The notes under the pieces were generated by a model. The model was given only the letters and a program-made list of their open reading frames with translations. It did no database searches and had not been told where the DNA came from. From Anarhynchus alexandrinus (Eukaryota; Chordata; Aves; Charadriiformes; Charadriidae): a stretch of 64,000 nt of DNA. Numbering within the stretch: the first letter of the stretch is position 1; every line of letters begins with the position of its first letter. The translations under genes were made by a program, and so were the position numbers. The DNA is taken from assembly GCA_008711295.1 (NCBI GenBank), contig VUYV01000404.1:546272-610271 (forward strand), read 5' to 3'. Of the stretch, positions 45,701-58,900 are shown one piece after another.

Positions 45701-48559
45701 TGACACAAATGCGTCAGAACGGGTGTCGGAGTTGAAGACAGTCTACTCCAAAACTAAATGCAGCTTTTAGAACATGGATGGAAATTAAATGGGCCCATTT
45801 AAGGTCCTCAGAAAATTTCTTGCCAGAGGGAAACCACCTGCTGCTGAGGGAAATGTAATTCCCTCCAGTTTTTTTCTGTACCCTTGCTGGCTGCTGGAGA
45901 CCGATAAATCTGGATCCGTGCACAAAATGCAGGGAAACCGAAGCAGACATAGAAATGTATCTAAAGACCTCAGCAGGGATAGGTATGGACTTTTTCCAGC
46001 TACACTTTACCACAAGCTGTATCTATTTACTATTCACAGTCCCCCTTGAGGTAGGTTTTGAATGTTAGCTTTTCTTCCCTTCCTCTGAGCATGTATAGCT
46101 CAGACTAGCTCAGATTGCTATTTATCCCTTCAATGCCCAGTGTGGTCAGTCATTTTTTTTTTAGATAAAATCTTAACCCTTAATTCCTGGTGATTTGAAG
46201 AGAAATGAGTTTATTTCTTATTTTTAGGATGAATAATAAAAATGTTATTTTAATCGTGATTTATTATACAATTAGCTCTTCCATCTCCCTTTAATAAGGG
46301 AGAAACAACAAAGATATTTCAAACAGAAAAATACAAAATCTTTGATCTTCTGGTGCACTTAAGTTGTTTGCTCACAGGGACAAGTCAATAACTCTCCAAT
46401 GTTGGCTATCTAATCTAGACAGCACTCTAAATAAAAACAAGAACTATAAATACTGTATCTCAAAATCTGTCCTTCTGTAGCAAGCCACAGCTGAAGTAAG
46501 CTAATGCCTGTTCTTTAGAAGGCAGAGAAGATAAGCAACACATTATTATGTAAGGCATGTTGTATTTAGAGCTATTACTTAAAAATCTGGCATAACGCTA
46601 ATACAGATGCTGTTATACATTGTCTAGCACCCTTTATATCAGAGGCAGGATGCACTATCATCTCTATCAATCCTAAAATCACTTATTTGGAAAAGAAGAG
46701 TTATTTCTTGTTTTGTTTTAGCTGAGAGATTTTCTAATGCAACAGATAAGTACTGAAGAAAGATTGTATGTGTGTGCATGAAAAAGATCTCAACGGAAAA
46801 AGAAACAGAGAAAACCCCCAAACAATCAGGTTGATAAATATGCATGCAGAAAGAATAAAGATTGATTGTACTAAAGAAAAGAATGTATTGGATTTTGGAA
46901 ATTATTTGTTATCTGGTGTGCTGGCAGTGGCACCAAGCATTTCTGATATTCCTAAAAACAAATTAAGTGTTCTGTAAAACACAGAGTAGTGAAAATTGTG
47001 CTGGTAGTATACTTAAATCCTTAATGTACAACAATGAACCTAACAATGTGCCACTGTACTCTATCTCACATATGAAGCTGGATAAATAGCTAGTTGAAAC
47101 AGTAAAAAAAGAATCTTTGTTTCCCATTTCAAGCACATTGATCTGTCATGAACAGAATAAAACTTTGTGAAGAAAATAAGTTGGTTAAAAAACAATTATT
47201 GTGCACTTCTTTTGTAATAGGCAGAATAACCTTTACGGCATCCTATGATTCATTAGTGAATATGTCAAGAACCTGTAAATAACACTTGAAGCTTGCTTTT
47301 TGGTCTCTTAATTAAACTAACAGTGAAAGTCTTATCTCTTGAGGCATATGCTGCTGCCCTGAATATTTTAAGCAATATTTAATTTCTTGCAGTTGTTTTC
47401 ACTTTAACATGAATGTGAATTAAACAAGTAATAATGTTCTGTTCAAACTCAAAATTACAAGATTAAACATCTTTAATATAACTGATTTGCTTGATCTACA
47501 CCCAAGGATCAAGCCTTCCTGATTTTCACAGAGCATAGGTTGTTTATAGTAATAGACACATGCAGTCCCATCTAGAGTTGTTTAGTAACTCCAGTTATAC
47601 AGTAAAATGAGCTTTTAGTCCTTTTTGAAATAATAAAGCTGCACATATATCACTTTTACCCTAAAGAGAGGCTTATATGACTCTTAATGATTTAAGAGTA
47701 GTCCTTAGTTTTCTGTTTTTCTTACACCCAAACAGATAGAGACCCCTATTTCACCACCTGCTGAAAGGATTACCATACTCCTGGCTAAATTCTTTTGTTA
47801 CATTTGAGTCAAATATTGGACATGTTACCCATCTTCCATGACACCTCATGCAGGTTTATATAAAAATCTCATATAGTCATCTTAGGATGACTTTCATTGC
47901 TGTTTTTTATTTCAAAAGAGATGTAATACTATTAACTGCTCTTCATGTAACTAATCATCATAAGCCATACAAACATGACTACTGGTATGCAGGATTCCTC
48001 TTTCCATTCCGCCATTTACTTCCACCTTCCATTCTTGATTCCAACACGTTCTCCCCCATTTATGGATCAAGTATTTCAAAATTCCAATATTCAGATATTT
48101 AGTCTATACACAAGATGGGAAGGGAAGCTAAGGAAGGTTTTCCTAACTGAATTTATTTCCTGTCCCTTTACAAACACAGTATTACCAAGATTGCTTATTC
48201 TTTTTTTTTTAACTGACTTGAAAATTCCAACCTAAGTACTTTGACTGTAATCAAAAGCTCATTTGAGGAAACTGGAAAACATCAAATGGGTATCAGGACC
48301 TTGGATCAAGTCTTTGGTAGGTGGTAATCCTATTTTTTTTCTCAGTAACAAATTTGGTTGCACCTATCCACAAGCTTTAAACTTGAGCCAATGAGTATTC
48401 TGCTAAAGGGATCAGATCATGATTAAAATCCTTTACTTGTCCCATTTGTACACAGATCACTTCATAGATGCTGTAAGAAAGTAAGGAGCTCATAACTTCC
48501 CTGCAATGGCCACAGTCTGCTCCATGGTGGTTGGGAAGCAGTCAAATCACTTCTGCAAA
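42786..48559. other. non-coding DNA with two acceptor-like sites
   Basis: About 5.8 kb with no supported gene. Two pyrimidine-tract plus AG sequences resembling splice acceptors lie on the plus strand near 45139 and 45546, the second followed by a 41-codon open stretch in a GC-richer patch. These are discussed as a finding and not called as exons. Elsewhere the sequence is AT-rich with short frames. Confidence 0.5.
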
Positions 48560-49262
48560 TCATAGAATCATAGAATGGTTTAGGTTGGAAGAGACCTTAA
48601 AGATCATCTAGTTCCAGCCCCCTGCCATAGGGAGAGACACCTCCCACTAGACCAGGCTGCTCAAAGCCCCATCCAACCTGGCCTTAAACACCTCCAGGGA
48701 TGGAGCTTCCACAACTTCTCTGGGCAACCTGTTCCAGTGTCTCACCCCCCTTAAAGTGAAAAATTTCTTCCTAATATCTAATCTAAATCTACCTTCTTCC
48801 AGTTTGAAGCCATTCCCCCTCGTCCTACCACTATATGCCCTTGTAAGAAGTCCTTCCCCAGCTCTCCTGTAGGCCCCCTTTAGGTACTGGAAGGCCGCAA
48901 TAAGGTCTCCCCAGAGCCTTCTCTTCTCCAGGCTGAACAGCCCCAACTCTTTCAGCCTCTCCTCATAGGAGAGGAGCTCCAGCCCTTGGATCATCCTCGT
49001 GGCCCTCCTCTGGACACGCTCCAACAGGTCCATGTCCTTCTTATATGTTGGGTGCTCCAGAGCTGGATGCAGTACTCCAGGTGGGGTCTCACGAGTGTGG
49101 AGTAGAGGCAGAATCACCTCAGGTTGAGACCTGCTGGCCATGTCTCTTTTGATGCAGCCCAGAATACACTTGGCTTTCTGGGCTGGCAGCGCACATTGCT
49201 GGCTCATGTTGAACTTCTCGTCAATCAGCACCCCCAGGTCCTTCTCCTCAGGGCTGCTCTCA
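48560..49262 (-). mobile_element. CR1 LINE, 5'-truncated 3' end, open ORF2 tail
   Basis: A minus-strand CR1 ending at TCATAGAATCATAGAATGG on the plus strand. The frame 49231-48647 is open for 194 codons and covers the ORF2 C-terminus: [55 protein letters not shown] and [20 protein letters not shown]. An intact end of ORF2 and a clean tail make this the youngest-looking CR1 here. It is truncated at about 49262, so the catalytic reverse transcriptase and endonuclease parts are absent and it cannot move by itself. Confidence 0.95.
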
Positions 49263-52200
49263 TAATCATTTGGGGTCAGACTTTTCTGTGCCTTGCTTAA
49301 AGGTGCAATGCCATCCTTACACCCTCACTCTATAGGCACAAATATGGTTACTTTGTCCAAATTTGTTCTCATTTAGTTATAACAGTAGCAAGAGTCTTTC
49401 CTCTGATGTTTCCTAAAGAAGCTAATGACTTTTTCACTTTTGCCTTTCTTTTTCACATCTATCGTGTTAACTCAGCTGTCTAGTTTACCATGGAAAGACA
49501 ATAAAATATGAGAAAAATTTCAAAATATTTAGTTTGAGTTCAGACAAACAGCTACCATCAACACATAATAATAATAATAATAATTATAATAATAATTATA
49601 ATTATAATTATAATAGACTTAAAGGAAACGTCAAAGCAGTAAAAAATTAAAAGGCATACAAGAGTTCATAACATGAAAATTTTGAAGACATCTTTTCATA
49701 AAAGAGAGAAAGGATATCATGACATACATTATTAAGACATTTTTGAAGAGGGGAAGGTCATTGCATGCTGTGAAATAATCTATAATCTGTCTTGAGCATA
49801 CAGCTAAGCAATCTATCATTACCCAGTAAATTGCAAGAGACAGGAGAGCAGATAATATTTGTTTGCCAAAATTTGAAGTCTTAATTTCTTCTAATTTGTG
49901 AAATATTTATAAATTCTAATTGGAAAAGGTTTTGTCTCATGAAGAGTGAAGAATCATACATCTATTTAACTGATTGCACGTTGGTCATTTTCATGGTACC
50001 TTTGTTTTGTTAGCATTATGATCATTTTCACAATGCTTCTGCAAAGTGAAAAAGCCTTGTTTCAGTTTTACAGTTGAACATAAAGCCTAGAACTCTCAAG
50101 CTGAAGGAGTTTAGTTTTGGAAATTTGTCGTGTACTGTTGAATGGGGAAGGCAAGACTTGGAGTTTTAGCACTTGTTAGCTAGAAAATCCAAGTCCGTTT
50201 ACCCTGGAAGAGCAAAGGTCTGAACTGACGCTAATTAATGTCTTGAAACTCACAGGGCAGAAAACACAGTTTTAAAGACATTATACTTTGTTAAAGACAT
50301 TATGGTTTTTTGCACCTGCTCAGGGAACAATCTGGTAGGCACCAGTACCAATAATTGATTCACACAAAAGGTAACCTCTATTTCTCCCTTTCAAGGTGTG
50401 AAACAGGTCTTCACCGGTGCAATTTTGTGATGCTGGAGACCTGTGAAATGCTGTATGTAGAATCATGTCTCTGCATTTGAGATGTATACAGGAGTAATAC
50501 TTGGGACTCCAAGTATTATTGAACAGTTTTTCTGCAGGACAGTATGCAAGCAGAAGTCAGGATACTGAAGTTCTGTAGTCTCAGTCAGTGAATTTAGTAT
50601 GGAAATTTGGACAAGTCATCTATTAAGTCAGTCCCTATTTCCTTTTTAGTAAGGATATGTGTGCACTTTGTAAAAACAAAAGAAAACAAAACCAAACCAA
50701 AAAACTGTCTGATAAAAAGCAATTGATATAGAAAAACTAAGTAGTGTAGCCTATATGCACAACTACAGGGAGAGGGCAACCGAGAAAGCACATCCTCATT
50801 TACCTAAATATAGAAAATGCAGCCAAAGTGTCCCATGTCCCAAAGAGCCTTAAAAAATCCAAACCCAGTACCAAAAACCCAAAAAACCCTACCCATTCTC
50901 AGAAAAAAGCTTCCTGTTTACCAGTAAGCTCCTCTAGCTTTTTCTGTTATTTATAAAAAAGTTACAATTTACAATTGTATTTACATACTACAAGAAGAGA
51001 TTGAAAAATAAGTTCCAGAAGAAAAGAGTAACTTTTCCTGATTCCTATATGTATGCAGTAGAAGGGTAAGAAAGTTAAATCTGAAATACACCCATTGCCA
51101 CTTAATTTACTGTCTGTGTTCACCATCACAACAAGACCTGCACAAGCTTGTGTGGGCATTAGTACCAAAAATTATAACACAAATTTTTTTTTATAATTTA
51201 CACTGGTACATTACAATTTTTATTTTTATGTTGATTTTTAGTGACTTAGGTTAACCTTATTATTTGCACTTTGACTTCTCCATGGGTACATTCTGTACAT
51301 GTATTTTACATCTAAATGTATTATTTAGGTTTTCATTGCTTTTAATTAATTAACTTTGTGCATCTCGTCTCTCTCAAATCATACTCATTGGAACTATGTC
51401 TCTTTTTTCCATTTCCAATACTGCCATCAGTGAATAACAGTAGTGAAAAAAACCACAAACGGACGTGTGTATCTTTCGATCTATATATAGAATGATAGAT
51501 ACGTACATTGCTGTCTCAGAGATGGGAAATGTGATGCATTCCCTGTGGTCATTAGCCTTCTTGTGACAGCTGTTAAACAGTGGTAAGCTTTTGGAGCAGC
51601 AGAAAAGCTTTGGATGCTTCTGAAACCCTGGTTACCCCGCAGTCGGTAACCATTCATCCTTTGCTGATGATACTGACCCCCTGCCTGGAAAAGATGAAGC
51701 CCGTTGTTTTTTTGGGAAATGTTTAGGCTCCTCTTTAGCACTGAGGCATTGTCTCATGCTGTTTCTCTTGCTGCCTGGCTGATCTTGAGCCTGGGATAAT
51801 TGGTAGAGAGGTCACAGACTTGCAGAGGAAAATAAAAACTCTCTCTTTATGGTCCTAGATAAGCATTATTTGATGGCAAAGGAGTTACTAAGCTGATGTA
51901 TTACATGCTGTACCTAAACAGATATTACCATTACTGTATCATTTTAATACAGCAGTCTGTACAGCAGAGGAGGTGAAAAGTGAGCTATAAAACATTTGAA
52001 GAACTTTCACTTGATGAGAGCAGGAGTATATTTGGCAATGACCATATTTCGTCTCTAGATACCTACATCTATTAAGGACAAGACAAGTTATAGGACAAGG
52101 ATGCAAAAGAAAGTGAAGCAAGTGAAGCAAACCTAATTAGCAGTAATAGGATGTTAAATCTATGCTATATCACTGACTCCTGGTATCAATCTAAAGGTGA

Positions 52201-53130
52201 TAACCAGGGATTACTCCAGTCGTATCATGTAATGTCTAGCCTATAAAACCTTTCTAAATATGCAGTACAATGAAGTACTTTTTATTAATGTTAGTTAGTT
52301 ATTAAATATATCACCTGATGTAACAAATGCTGCAGAGTTACTTGGAAAAAAGGAAATACAGACTGATAAACTTTTTAGATAAAAGTCTCACTTTTGTTCT
52401 TGTTTCCTTAAATAACGGAAGTCAAAAGGACTATTTCCTGTGATTTATCCATGGAAGTTCATACCTTCAGGAGATACAGCTGCAAGCCTGTATTACCGTG
52501 TTGCAATTTATGATTAAAATACACATTTTTTTAAAGATAGTAATGATTTTTTTTCTAGCTGCATTATTCTAGTAGCCAAAATGCATTATCAGGTGTGCAT
52601 TTGTGAGTACAGTGAAGAATACAGCTAGAAAGACATAATCCATGGCATTCAAATGGGGTGGCTGTGGTTCTCTATAATTGTCCACTTTCTGAAAATTAGA
52701 AAGCCATAACAAACTGTTTACTTTTTAAAATGAAAATTAAGAAGAGTGGGTACACTTCTCAGTGCTGTGGTATGTTAAAATCCTATAGCATCTAACAACA
52801 GAAATACACAGAGCATGAGACAAACAAGTAAAGCAAACCCCCAAGCACAAGAACTTAGACATTAAATCCTAGATAACAGGCATACTTCAAGAACTACTTT
52901 TGTGCAATAATGGTGAAAATATGGTGAAATTAATTTTTACAGATTTTTTTTTGTTTTTCAAAATTTAAGGAATCAGGAGCATATGAAAATGTGAAATGAT
53001 CTAAAAAGTAGAAAAATGTAGACCAAGTTAGCGTTCTTGGCATAAACTCATAACTTAATTTTCAATTTATTTTCATATGTGAAAGGGGGAGAAACTTGTT
53101 CGTCACCACCATGATGACAGGTAAGTGCTC
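49263..53130. other. non-coding AT-rich DNA
   Basis: No gene supported. It holds an (AAT)n/(ATT)n microsatellite at 49565-49615, A- and T-rich stretches, and a near-repeat TTAAAGACATTAT at about 50272 and 50291. Frames are short and unrelated to known families. Confidence 0.55.
49565..49615. repeat. AAT/ATT microsatellite
   Basis: About 50 bp of ATA repeats passing into TAATTA repeats, on the plus strand. Simple-sequence repeat, probably length-variable between individuals. Confidence 0.9.
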
Positions 53131-53300
53131 AAACTGGTTGCCCAGAGAGGTTATGCAGTCTCCAGGAGGTTTTCAAGACCTGACTGGATAAATACCTGAG
53201 CAACTTGGCCTGACCTAATAGCTGACCCTGCTTTGAGTAAGAGGTCAGACTGGATGACCTCCTGAGATCTCTTCTGAGCTTGAACTACCCTGTGATTGTA
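53131..53300 (+). mobile_element. older CR1 LINE 3' tail
   Basis: TGGTTGCCCAGAGAGGTTATGCAGTCTCC is the CR1 ORF2 end (form: RLPREV.SP), followed by TTTTCAAGACCTGACTGGAT and GGTCAGACTGGATGACCTCCTGAGATCTCTTC. It ends in CCCTGTGATTGTA, with only a degenerate ATTCTRTG tail. The text differs from the young copies in this window, so it belongs to an older CR1 subfamily. Confidence 0.85.
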
Positions 53301-54989
53301 CAAGTCATGGTATGCATCTGTAATCTCTACCACACCAAGCTTCGCTATCTGTGGCAGCTGACAATTGTCACTCTTATTTACTGCATAAAACAGTTGTAAA
53401 AGGAATGTCTCTGCCCTTCTCATATCCAGACTGCTTCTGCTTAGTTCGGGACCATGGAAGACAAGGCAGCAAACACTTCTTATAATCATTATGAAGGACA
53501 TGGAAGAGGGCATCACCTTTAGAGCTAGGAGTTAAACCTCTGGAAAACCAGTAGGAGCATAGCAGTAGTGTCCCCAGGCACTGACTGCTGAAACTGAACG
53601 CACTCACCACAGTCCAACTCTTTTTCCTCTTCCCTTATGAAGATACATGCCTCAATAAATCTATACTCAGCGTAACTTCTTATTTGAACTTTGACCGCTC
53701 ATTTTTTAAAAGAACTTTACTTATATACCTGTTCCAATTCACACTGTGCCAACATTCCGAGTGTTATCACAGCCACTATTCACAAGAAAAAAAAAACTGG
53801 GTCATCTCTAATGTTTGGGTGTTGGTTTTGGCTAACAATATAAAAGCAAAGATTCTCCTATGTCATGTATGCAGGCAATGTATCTCAAAGAACCACAATA
53901 TTGTGAAGTAAGCAACCTTATTTTACTTAGTCATATAAAATTCCACCTTTGGTGACTCAGAGGCAGTGACCTGGATCACAGATGCTGTGCACACATCTGC
54001 AGAAGAGCTGCAAATCATGTTAAAGGTCTTGCAGCTTGACACCTTAAGTAAAAGCAAATAACATGTCTTCTCTGTAAATAAAGCACGTTGGTACCAAGAG
54101 AAGATAATAGTTTAATTGTTGAGAAACAGAAATGAACTATGAATTCCTGATTCCATAAAATCTCTTGATGTCTGTGTGACACTCTTTGTAAAGCTTAGAA
54201 TCTGTTTTCTAAAGAAAAAAGTTAGTTTCGTAATATTTTATAAGATTTATCTTAATAGTGAATGTGACAGAAAAAATATTGTTATGATTTTTTAACAGAA
54301 AAATTATTAGGTGTGTTGCAATGAGAAAACTGAATTTTGATTTATCAAAATACGATATTTAATATATAAAATATATTTTCTTCTAGCTGTCATGAGTTCA
54401 TATAGTTTATGCATTATTTTCTCTTTTTGGCTGCGTAGATTTCTATAATGCATTGTTTTACCTTGTGCTTGGTAGATTATGGAAGAAACCGTCCTCAAAG
54501 AAGAGAGATAGTATTAACTGATTGAACCATAATTGCCTGCAGCACTCTAGGCAGATGCAATTCAATGTCAAACTCTCTGTAAAAAAAATGTTTCCACATT
54601 TCAAAATGAGTATTTCAAACTTTGTTACACGAAACTACCCTCAACCTTTCGATCAATTTGTTTGTACAAATTAGGTAGGGATTTAGAATTTTATTAATTT
54701 CTGTTTAAAGCATTCAGTAGTTCCAAACAATTCCATATCTTTCTACTAGGCAAGGAAAAACAAAAAACCCACCAAAAAATCTGACATCATTTTACACTAC
54801 AGCTCAGCATGGGACCTCACGTCTCCTTTCTGTCCTGATCCTCTCCTCCACCTAAGAAAGAGTGCTTCATTCTTCAGGTGGTACCAGCCTGTTGTTTCAC
54901 AGTGCCTTAGGTGCCTTAGCCTTTTGCATTGCTAAGGGCCTTCACTTCTACCACTCCACAACCCACCAGCTCTGTACGTCTTCACCCAA

Positions 54990-55132
54990 GCTGCTGTGAC
55001 AATGCTTTCCATGGCTTCTGTGACAGTGTTTCCCCCATATTTTTCTCATGCTGTTGTTTTGGTGCTGTTATTCCCATGGTCTTGCTACCACAAACTCAGT
55101 AGTGTTGCTGCTGCAGCTTCTCATGGGAAGCA
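54990..55132. repeat. degenerate minisatellite-like segment
   Basis: Recurring variants of GCTGCTGTGACAATGCTTTCCATG: GCTTCTGTGACAGTGTTTCCC, GCTGTTGTTTTGGTGCTGTTATTCCCATG and GTTGCTGCTGCAGCTTCTCATG. The spacing is about 25-35 bp and identity is low. It could be a decayed tandem repeat; no family is recognised. Confidence 0.35.
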
Positions 55133-55466
55133 GTTGCCACCAGTGTAAGAATGACATTCTTTTGCCCTATTCTTCCTGCTGCCCCAAGCTATCCCTTGGT
55201 TATATTAGTGGGGACAATAATATCTACCCATAGAGGTCAATAGCCAAGCAGCGTGCAGTACCTGCCCCTGATCTAGTCATCTCTGACAGCTTCGTAAGCA
55301 GGAACAACCAGCTGGGGGGTTGAGCAGGTCCTGAGGGAAATCGTATAGTCACTATAGGAAAAGTATTACAGAGGGAATCGCCTGCTGCATCAGAGAAGAC
55401 ACACAGGGAAGGATATTTGTCTGCAGATCCCTGTTGTTTCTTTTCATGACTGGCCACTGGGGAGAG

Positions 55467-55533
55467 TTTTCCCTTTCCTTTCTCTCTCTCTTTCTTGCTC
55501 TTTTCCTCTTTCTCTCTTCTTTCTTTTTTTTTT
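55467..55533. repeat. 67-bp pyrimidine tract
   Basis: Almost pure C and T on the plus strand, broken by a single G near 55497, ending in a T-run. Long polypyrimidine-polypurine tracts can adopt triple-helix structures. No splice acceptor AG follows immediately, so it is probably low-complexity DNA. Confidence 0.7.
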
Positions 55534-55721
55534 ATGCCCCAAAGCAACTTTCACCATCAGAACAGCTGTTTGCCATCAGCTACAGGCCACACTAATAAAT
55601 CTTTGTGCTTTTGAACCTGTCCCAACATCCTTTGTGCAACACTGTGTACCTCTGGAGCAGGTCCACTAACTAACTTCTCTGACAGCTTTACCTCAATGTT
55701 AGAAGAACATCAAAACCAGCT

Positions 55722-55839
55722 TGTACTGCATCTGGTTGGGATGTAGTTAATTTTCTTTATAGTACCTCGAATGGTGCTGTGTTTTGCATTTTGAGCAGCT
55801 GTGTGGGGCTTAGCTGACTACTGGGGTTAGACCACAAAA
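55722..55839 (+). mobile_element. 118-bp LTR remnant: both ends, middle deleted
   Basis: The left part, TGTACTGCATCTGGTTGGGA followed by TGTAGTTAATTTTCTTTATAG, aligns base for base with the usual start of avian ERV LTRs (form: TGTGCTGG.TTTGGCTGGGATAGAGTTAATTTTC). The right part, GTGTGGGGCTTAGCTGACTACTGGGGTTAGACCAC, matches the LTR end (form: GGCTTA..TGCC.GCTGGGGTTAAACCACGACA), the same end seen reversed in the LTR at 61525. Several hundred bases between them, including the promoter block, are missing. No target-site duplication was found. It is an internally deleted relic and is non-functional. Confidence 0.6.
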
Positions 55840-55920
55840 CTGATAAAAGTTTTAGGTGGTCATCATGTTATTATACTTTAAAGTAAGTTCTGACATACAC
55901 ATTTATAACTTCAACCATCA

Positions 55921-55966
55921 CAGTGAGAAAACTGAGAAAGAACTGAGGCACAGACATTTAAAGATG
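55921..55966 (+). mobile_element. possible MIR-like fragment
   Basis: CAGTGAGAAAACTGAG...ACTGAGGCACAGACATTTAAAG resembles the MIR core ACAGATGAGGAAACTGAGGCACAGAGAGGTTAAG, with an 11-base insertion that repeats ACTGAG. Only about 46 bp are readable, so chance similarity is possible. Confidence 0.3.
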
Positions 55967-58900
55967 CTAAATAAACTATAAAAAAAAAAAAGACAGAAGG
56001 ATTGAGCTGAGAAGAAATGGAAGAAAAACCAGATTTCGTGCTCTGTTCTATAAATTCACTAGGAGCTCCAGGCAAACCGAAGCATTCTTATGATATTAGT
56101 ATGGTATTAGAAGGTTTCACAGTAAAATCACACAATTTATGAGGTTTCTATGCATAATATAGTCACAATATTTTGAACTTTGCTAAACAATTTTCCAGGA
56201 AAAAAACCTTCTTCCAATAAGTATCAGCTCCAAAGCAAAATTACAACATATTTTCATATAAAATTAAGTGCTCTAAATGAGAAAACACTATCTCTTCGAA
56301 AACCTTTCAGAGAATATTAAATTGGAAAAGGAACAATAATTAAAAGACTCCTGTTGACCTTAAGAACTCTTCTTCAGCAGAGGAATACTCTCTGTTTAGT
56401 TAATCTAAGAAGAGATATTTCCATAAAAAAAGGAATTGGTTTTGTTATATGGGATAGCAAAACTAATTTTTAAAAAGCAATTGAGCTGGAAGAATACCCT
56501 AGAAATGAGATTTTTGGACGTGAACACAAAACAGTCCTAAACCCTGTTGAAGCATAGCAGAAACTGTTTTTATGCATGTCTTCTTATATGTATCTGAAAT
56601 GACCCTGGAGAAATACTTCAAGGCTAATAAAATAACACCCTACTTTATTAATATCAAATATTTGACAGCACAGATCTCCCACTCTCATTTTGCTTTTGTA
56701 AGGCCAGACCAAAAGTTCATTAATATGACCACATAAAATAGAAAGGGAAAGCAAAGTGCTCTCTTACTGTCCTGTGTGATGTGCCTCATTGTTGTTGTTA
56801 CAGGTGCTGTAAATAAAAAAAGGCGTTGTGAAGGAGAGAGGAGAAAGTATTCTGTCTTTATGGCAGTACACAGATTTAATTGATATGCATATTTCTCTAA
56901 TCTGTGGTGGCTTTGTTTCATAGAAATAAGGATTTTTGTACCCTAAGTTTTACTAACTCTGTAAATAGACTGAGGGAGCTTTTCTGGAGCAGAGTAAAAC
57001 CCGAGTGAAGAAATCCTCAGAAAACAAGGAAAGTAAAACTTTTAATGTTACCATTTACTATATAATCTACTTTGAGATATTTACAATAAAGGAAGACTTC
57101 GTTTGCTATTCTTAGCTTCCCTTTAAGTCAGAGCAGTACAGGTCGAATAATTATGAGCCTAAAAGATGGGTTTTTTTCTAAATAATTTTGCTTGGTTTAA
57201 GAGCAATTTCTAAATATCCATACATAGTTGCAACAGTTCTGCATCAGTCTATACAGGATCTGGCCTGTTCTGCTTGGACTGGATTACTTCAAATCACCCT
57301 TGATCTGCTTCCAAGTAGGCAGGAAAAGAAAAAGACTGAAAGTTCGTATGAACTGCTTGAAAATACCATCTCTGTAAAAATCTAATTATGGATTAGATTT
57401 TATTCCTCTACAGTCACAGATCAGCAGGATCAATGCATATCTACTGCCTTTATTGTATTTTGGACATAACTTGGAACATTTGTTACAGTTCTATAAGGAT
57501 AACATCTTCATGTACTGCAATATCTAATGTATCACCCTTCACAGCGTAGTGTCGTCTTTCTATTGTAAGTGAGAATCATTCAGAGAGTCAGCTATATCGG
57601 CAGCAAACTCAGGCAGGAAATCTCTACTGCATTTCCCACACCCAGTGGTTTGAGAACTGCAAAAAAAAAAAAAAAGAAAAACTCCACAACACCTTCAGTT
57701 GTTGAAATATATTATGTGTATGAACACAAACTGTTGTCACTCACATATTTAAGAACAATAACCTGAGAGATTGATTCAATATGTAAAAACAAGGGGTATG
57801 TGTATGCGAGTGTATTATGAACAGATATTTCTGGCTTTGTTAGGAGGATGAGAAAGTATTTTTCTTTCAAAGTATGTTATATATTTTAATATAATTTCCA
57901 TAATTCTCAACAATTTTGTCTGTATTCCAAAACCTCCTGCTGCTGCTCAAGATAAAGGTAAGCTTCCAGCTTTCTTTTTTCTTTATTTAAATAAAACACA
58001 AAACAAAACTGGCCTCCTCTGGGAGAGAGGACAGAAAATGAATCCCTTCTTTCTAGTCAGCTGCCTTCTGCTATAATTTGGCATTCTAATTCAAATTAAT
58101 TGAACTTGCTTGTTTTCCATAAACCAAGGAAATATTTTTATGTACATTTCATAATGTGTGACGTAAAATTCTGTGATCTCTCTTACAATTGTAAGTGGAA
58201 CTTCAGAGAACTTATATTCCACTATTTTATTATGTTGCATTGTATTCGCTCCTATAAGAGATCATCAAACTTCTGTTGTGATTTGCCAGTTCCTTAGTGT
58301 TTATATATACATCTAGGTGAAAACTTGCCTGCCACATTGGAGGTTCTTAGAACCTCGAAACCTGACCGGTTTTAGAACATGTTTTCTAACCTGCAGGATA
58401 AAGTCTCTGAACACATATTATGTCAAAAAAAGGCTCTGTCAAAGCATCCTTGGTTCTTTTTCTGGAGTAGAATTCTAATTCTTATTTTACTTCAAAAGCT
58501 TACCTTCCGTTTCTGTCAGTTGCAGCCAAGTTACTGAGATAAGATGAGTACTGATTCATGTAATTTTTGTATAACAGTAAAAGATGCTCTGGTAATAACC
58601 AGATAATGTCAATGTCAAAGAATAGAAAGTAGGCTAAGATGATAGATCATGGGATACAATAATTAGCAACAAAGTTATTGAATTACCTGTCTGATAGTCT
58701 ACCTGGGGCTACATGATTGAACTTGAGCAACTGAGACATGAATTAAGACAACAGATTCCCAGGTTAGAGAGACCATAAAGGAACTCACATTTATTTTCAG
58801 ATGCTTAAATAAACAATGTTATGTTCAGGTATGATCAGGATGATTCTGCTTTTTTAGAACAATTTGGAAAACTAAATGTATGTAAGACAATATAACAGAA

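Larger units (their letters stand above)
53301..55721. other. non-coding DNA with pyrimidine-rich and imperfect repeat segments
   Basis: No gene supported. A 121-codon minus-strand frame (53516-53151) overlaps the CR1 tail in its C-terminal part and has no recognisable domain. About 54780-55230 is GC-richer with imperfect internal repetition, listed separately, followed by a pyrimidine tract. Confidence 0.5.
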
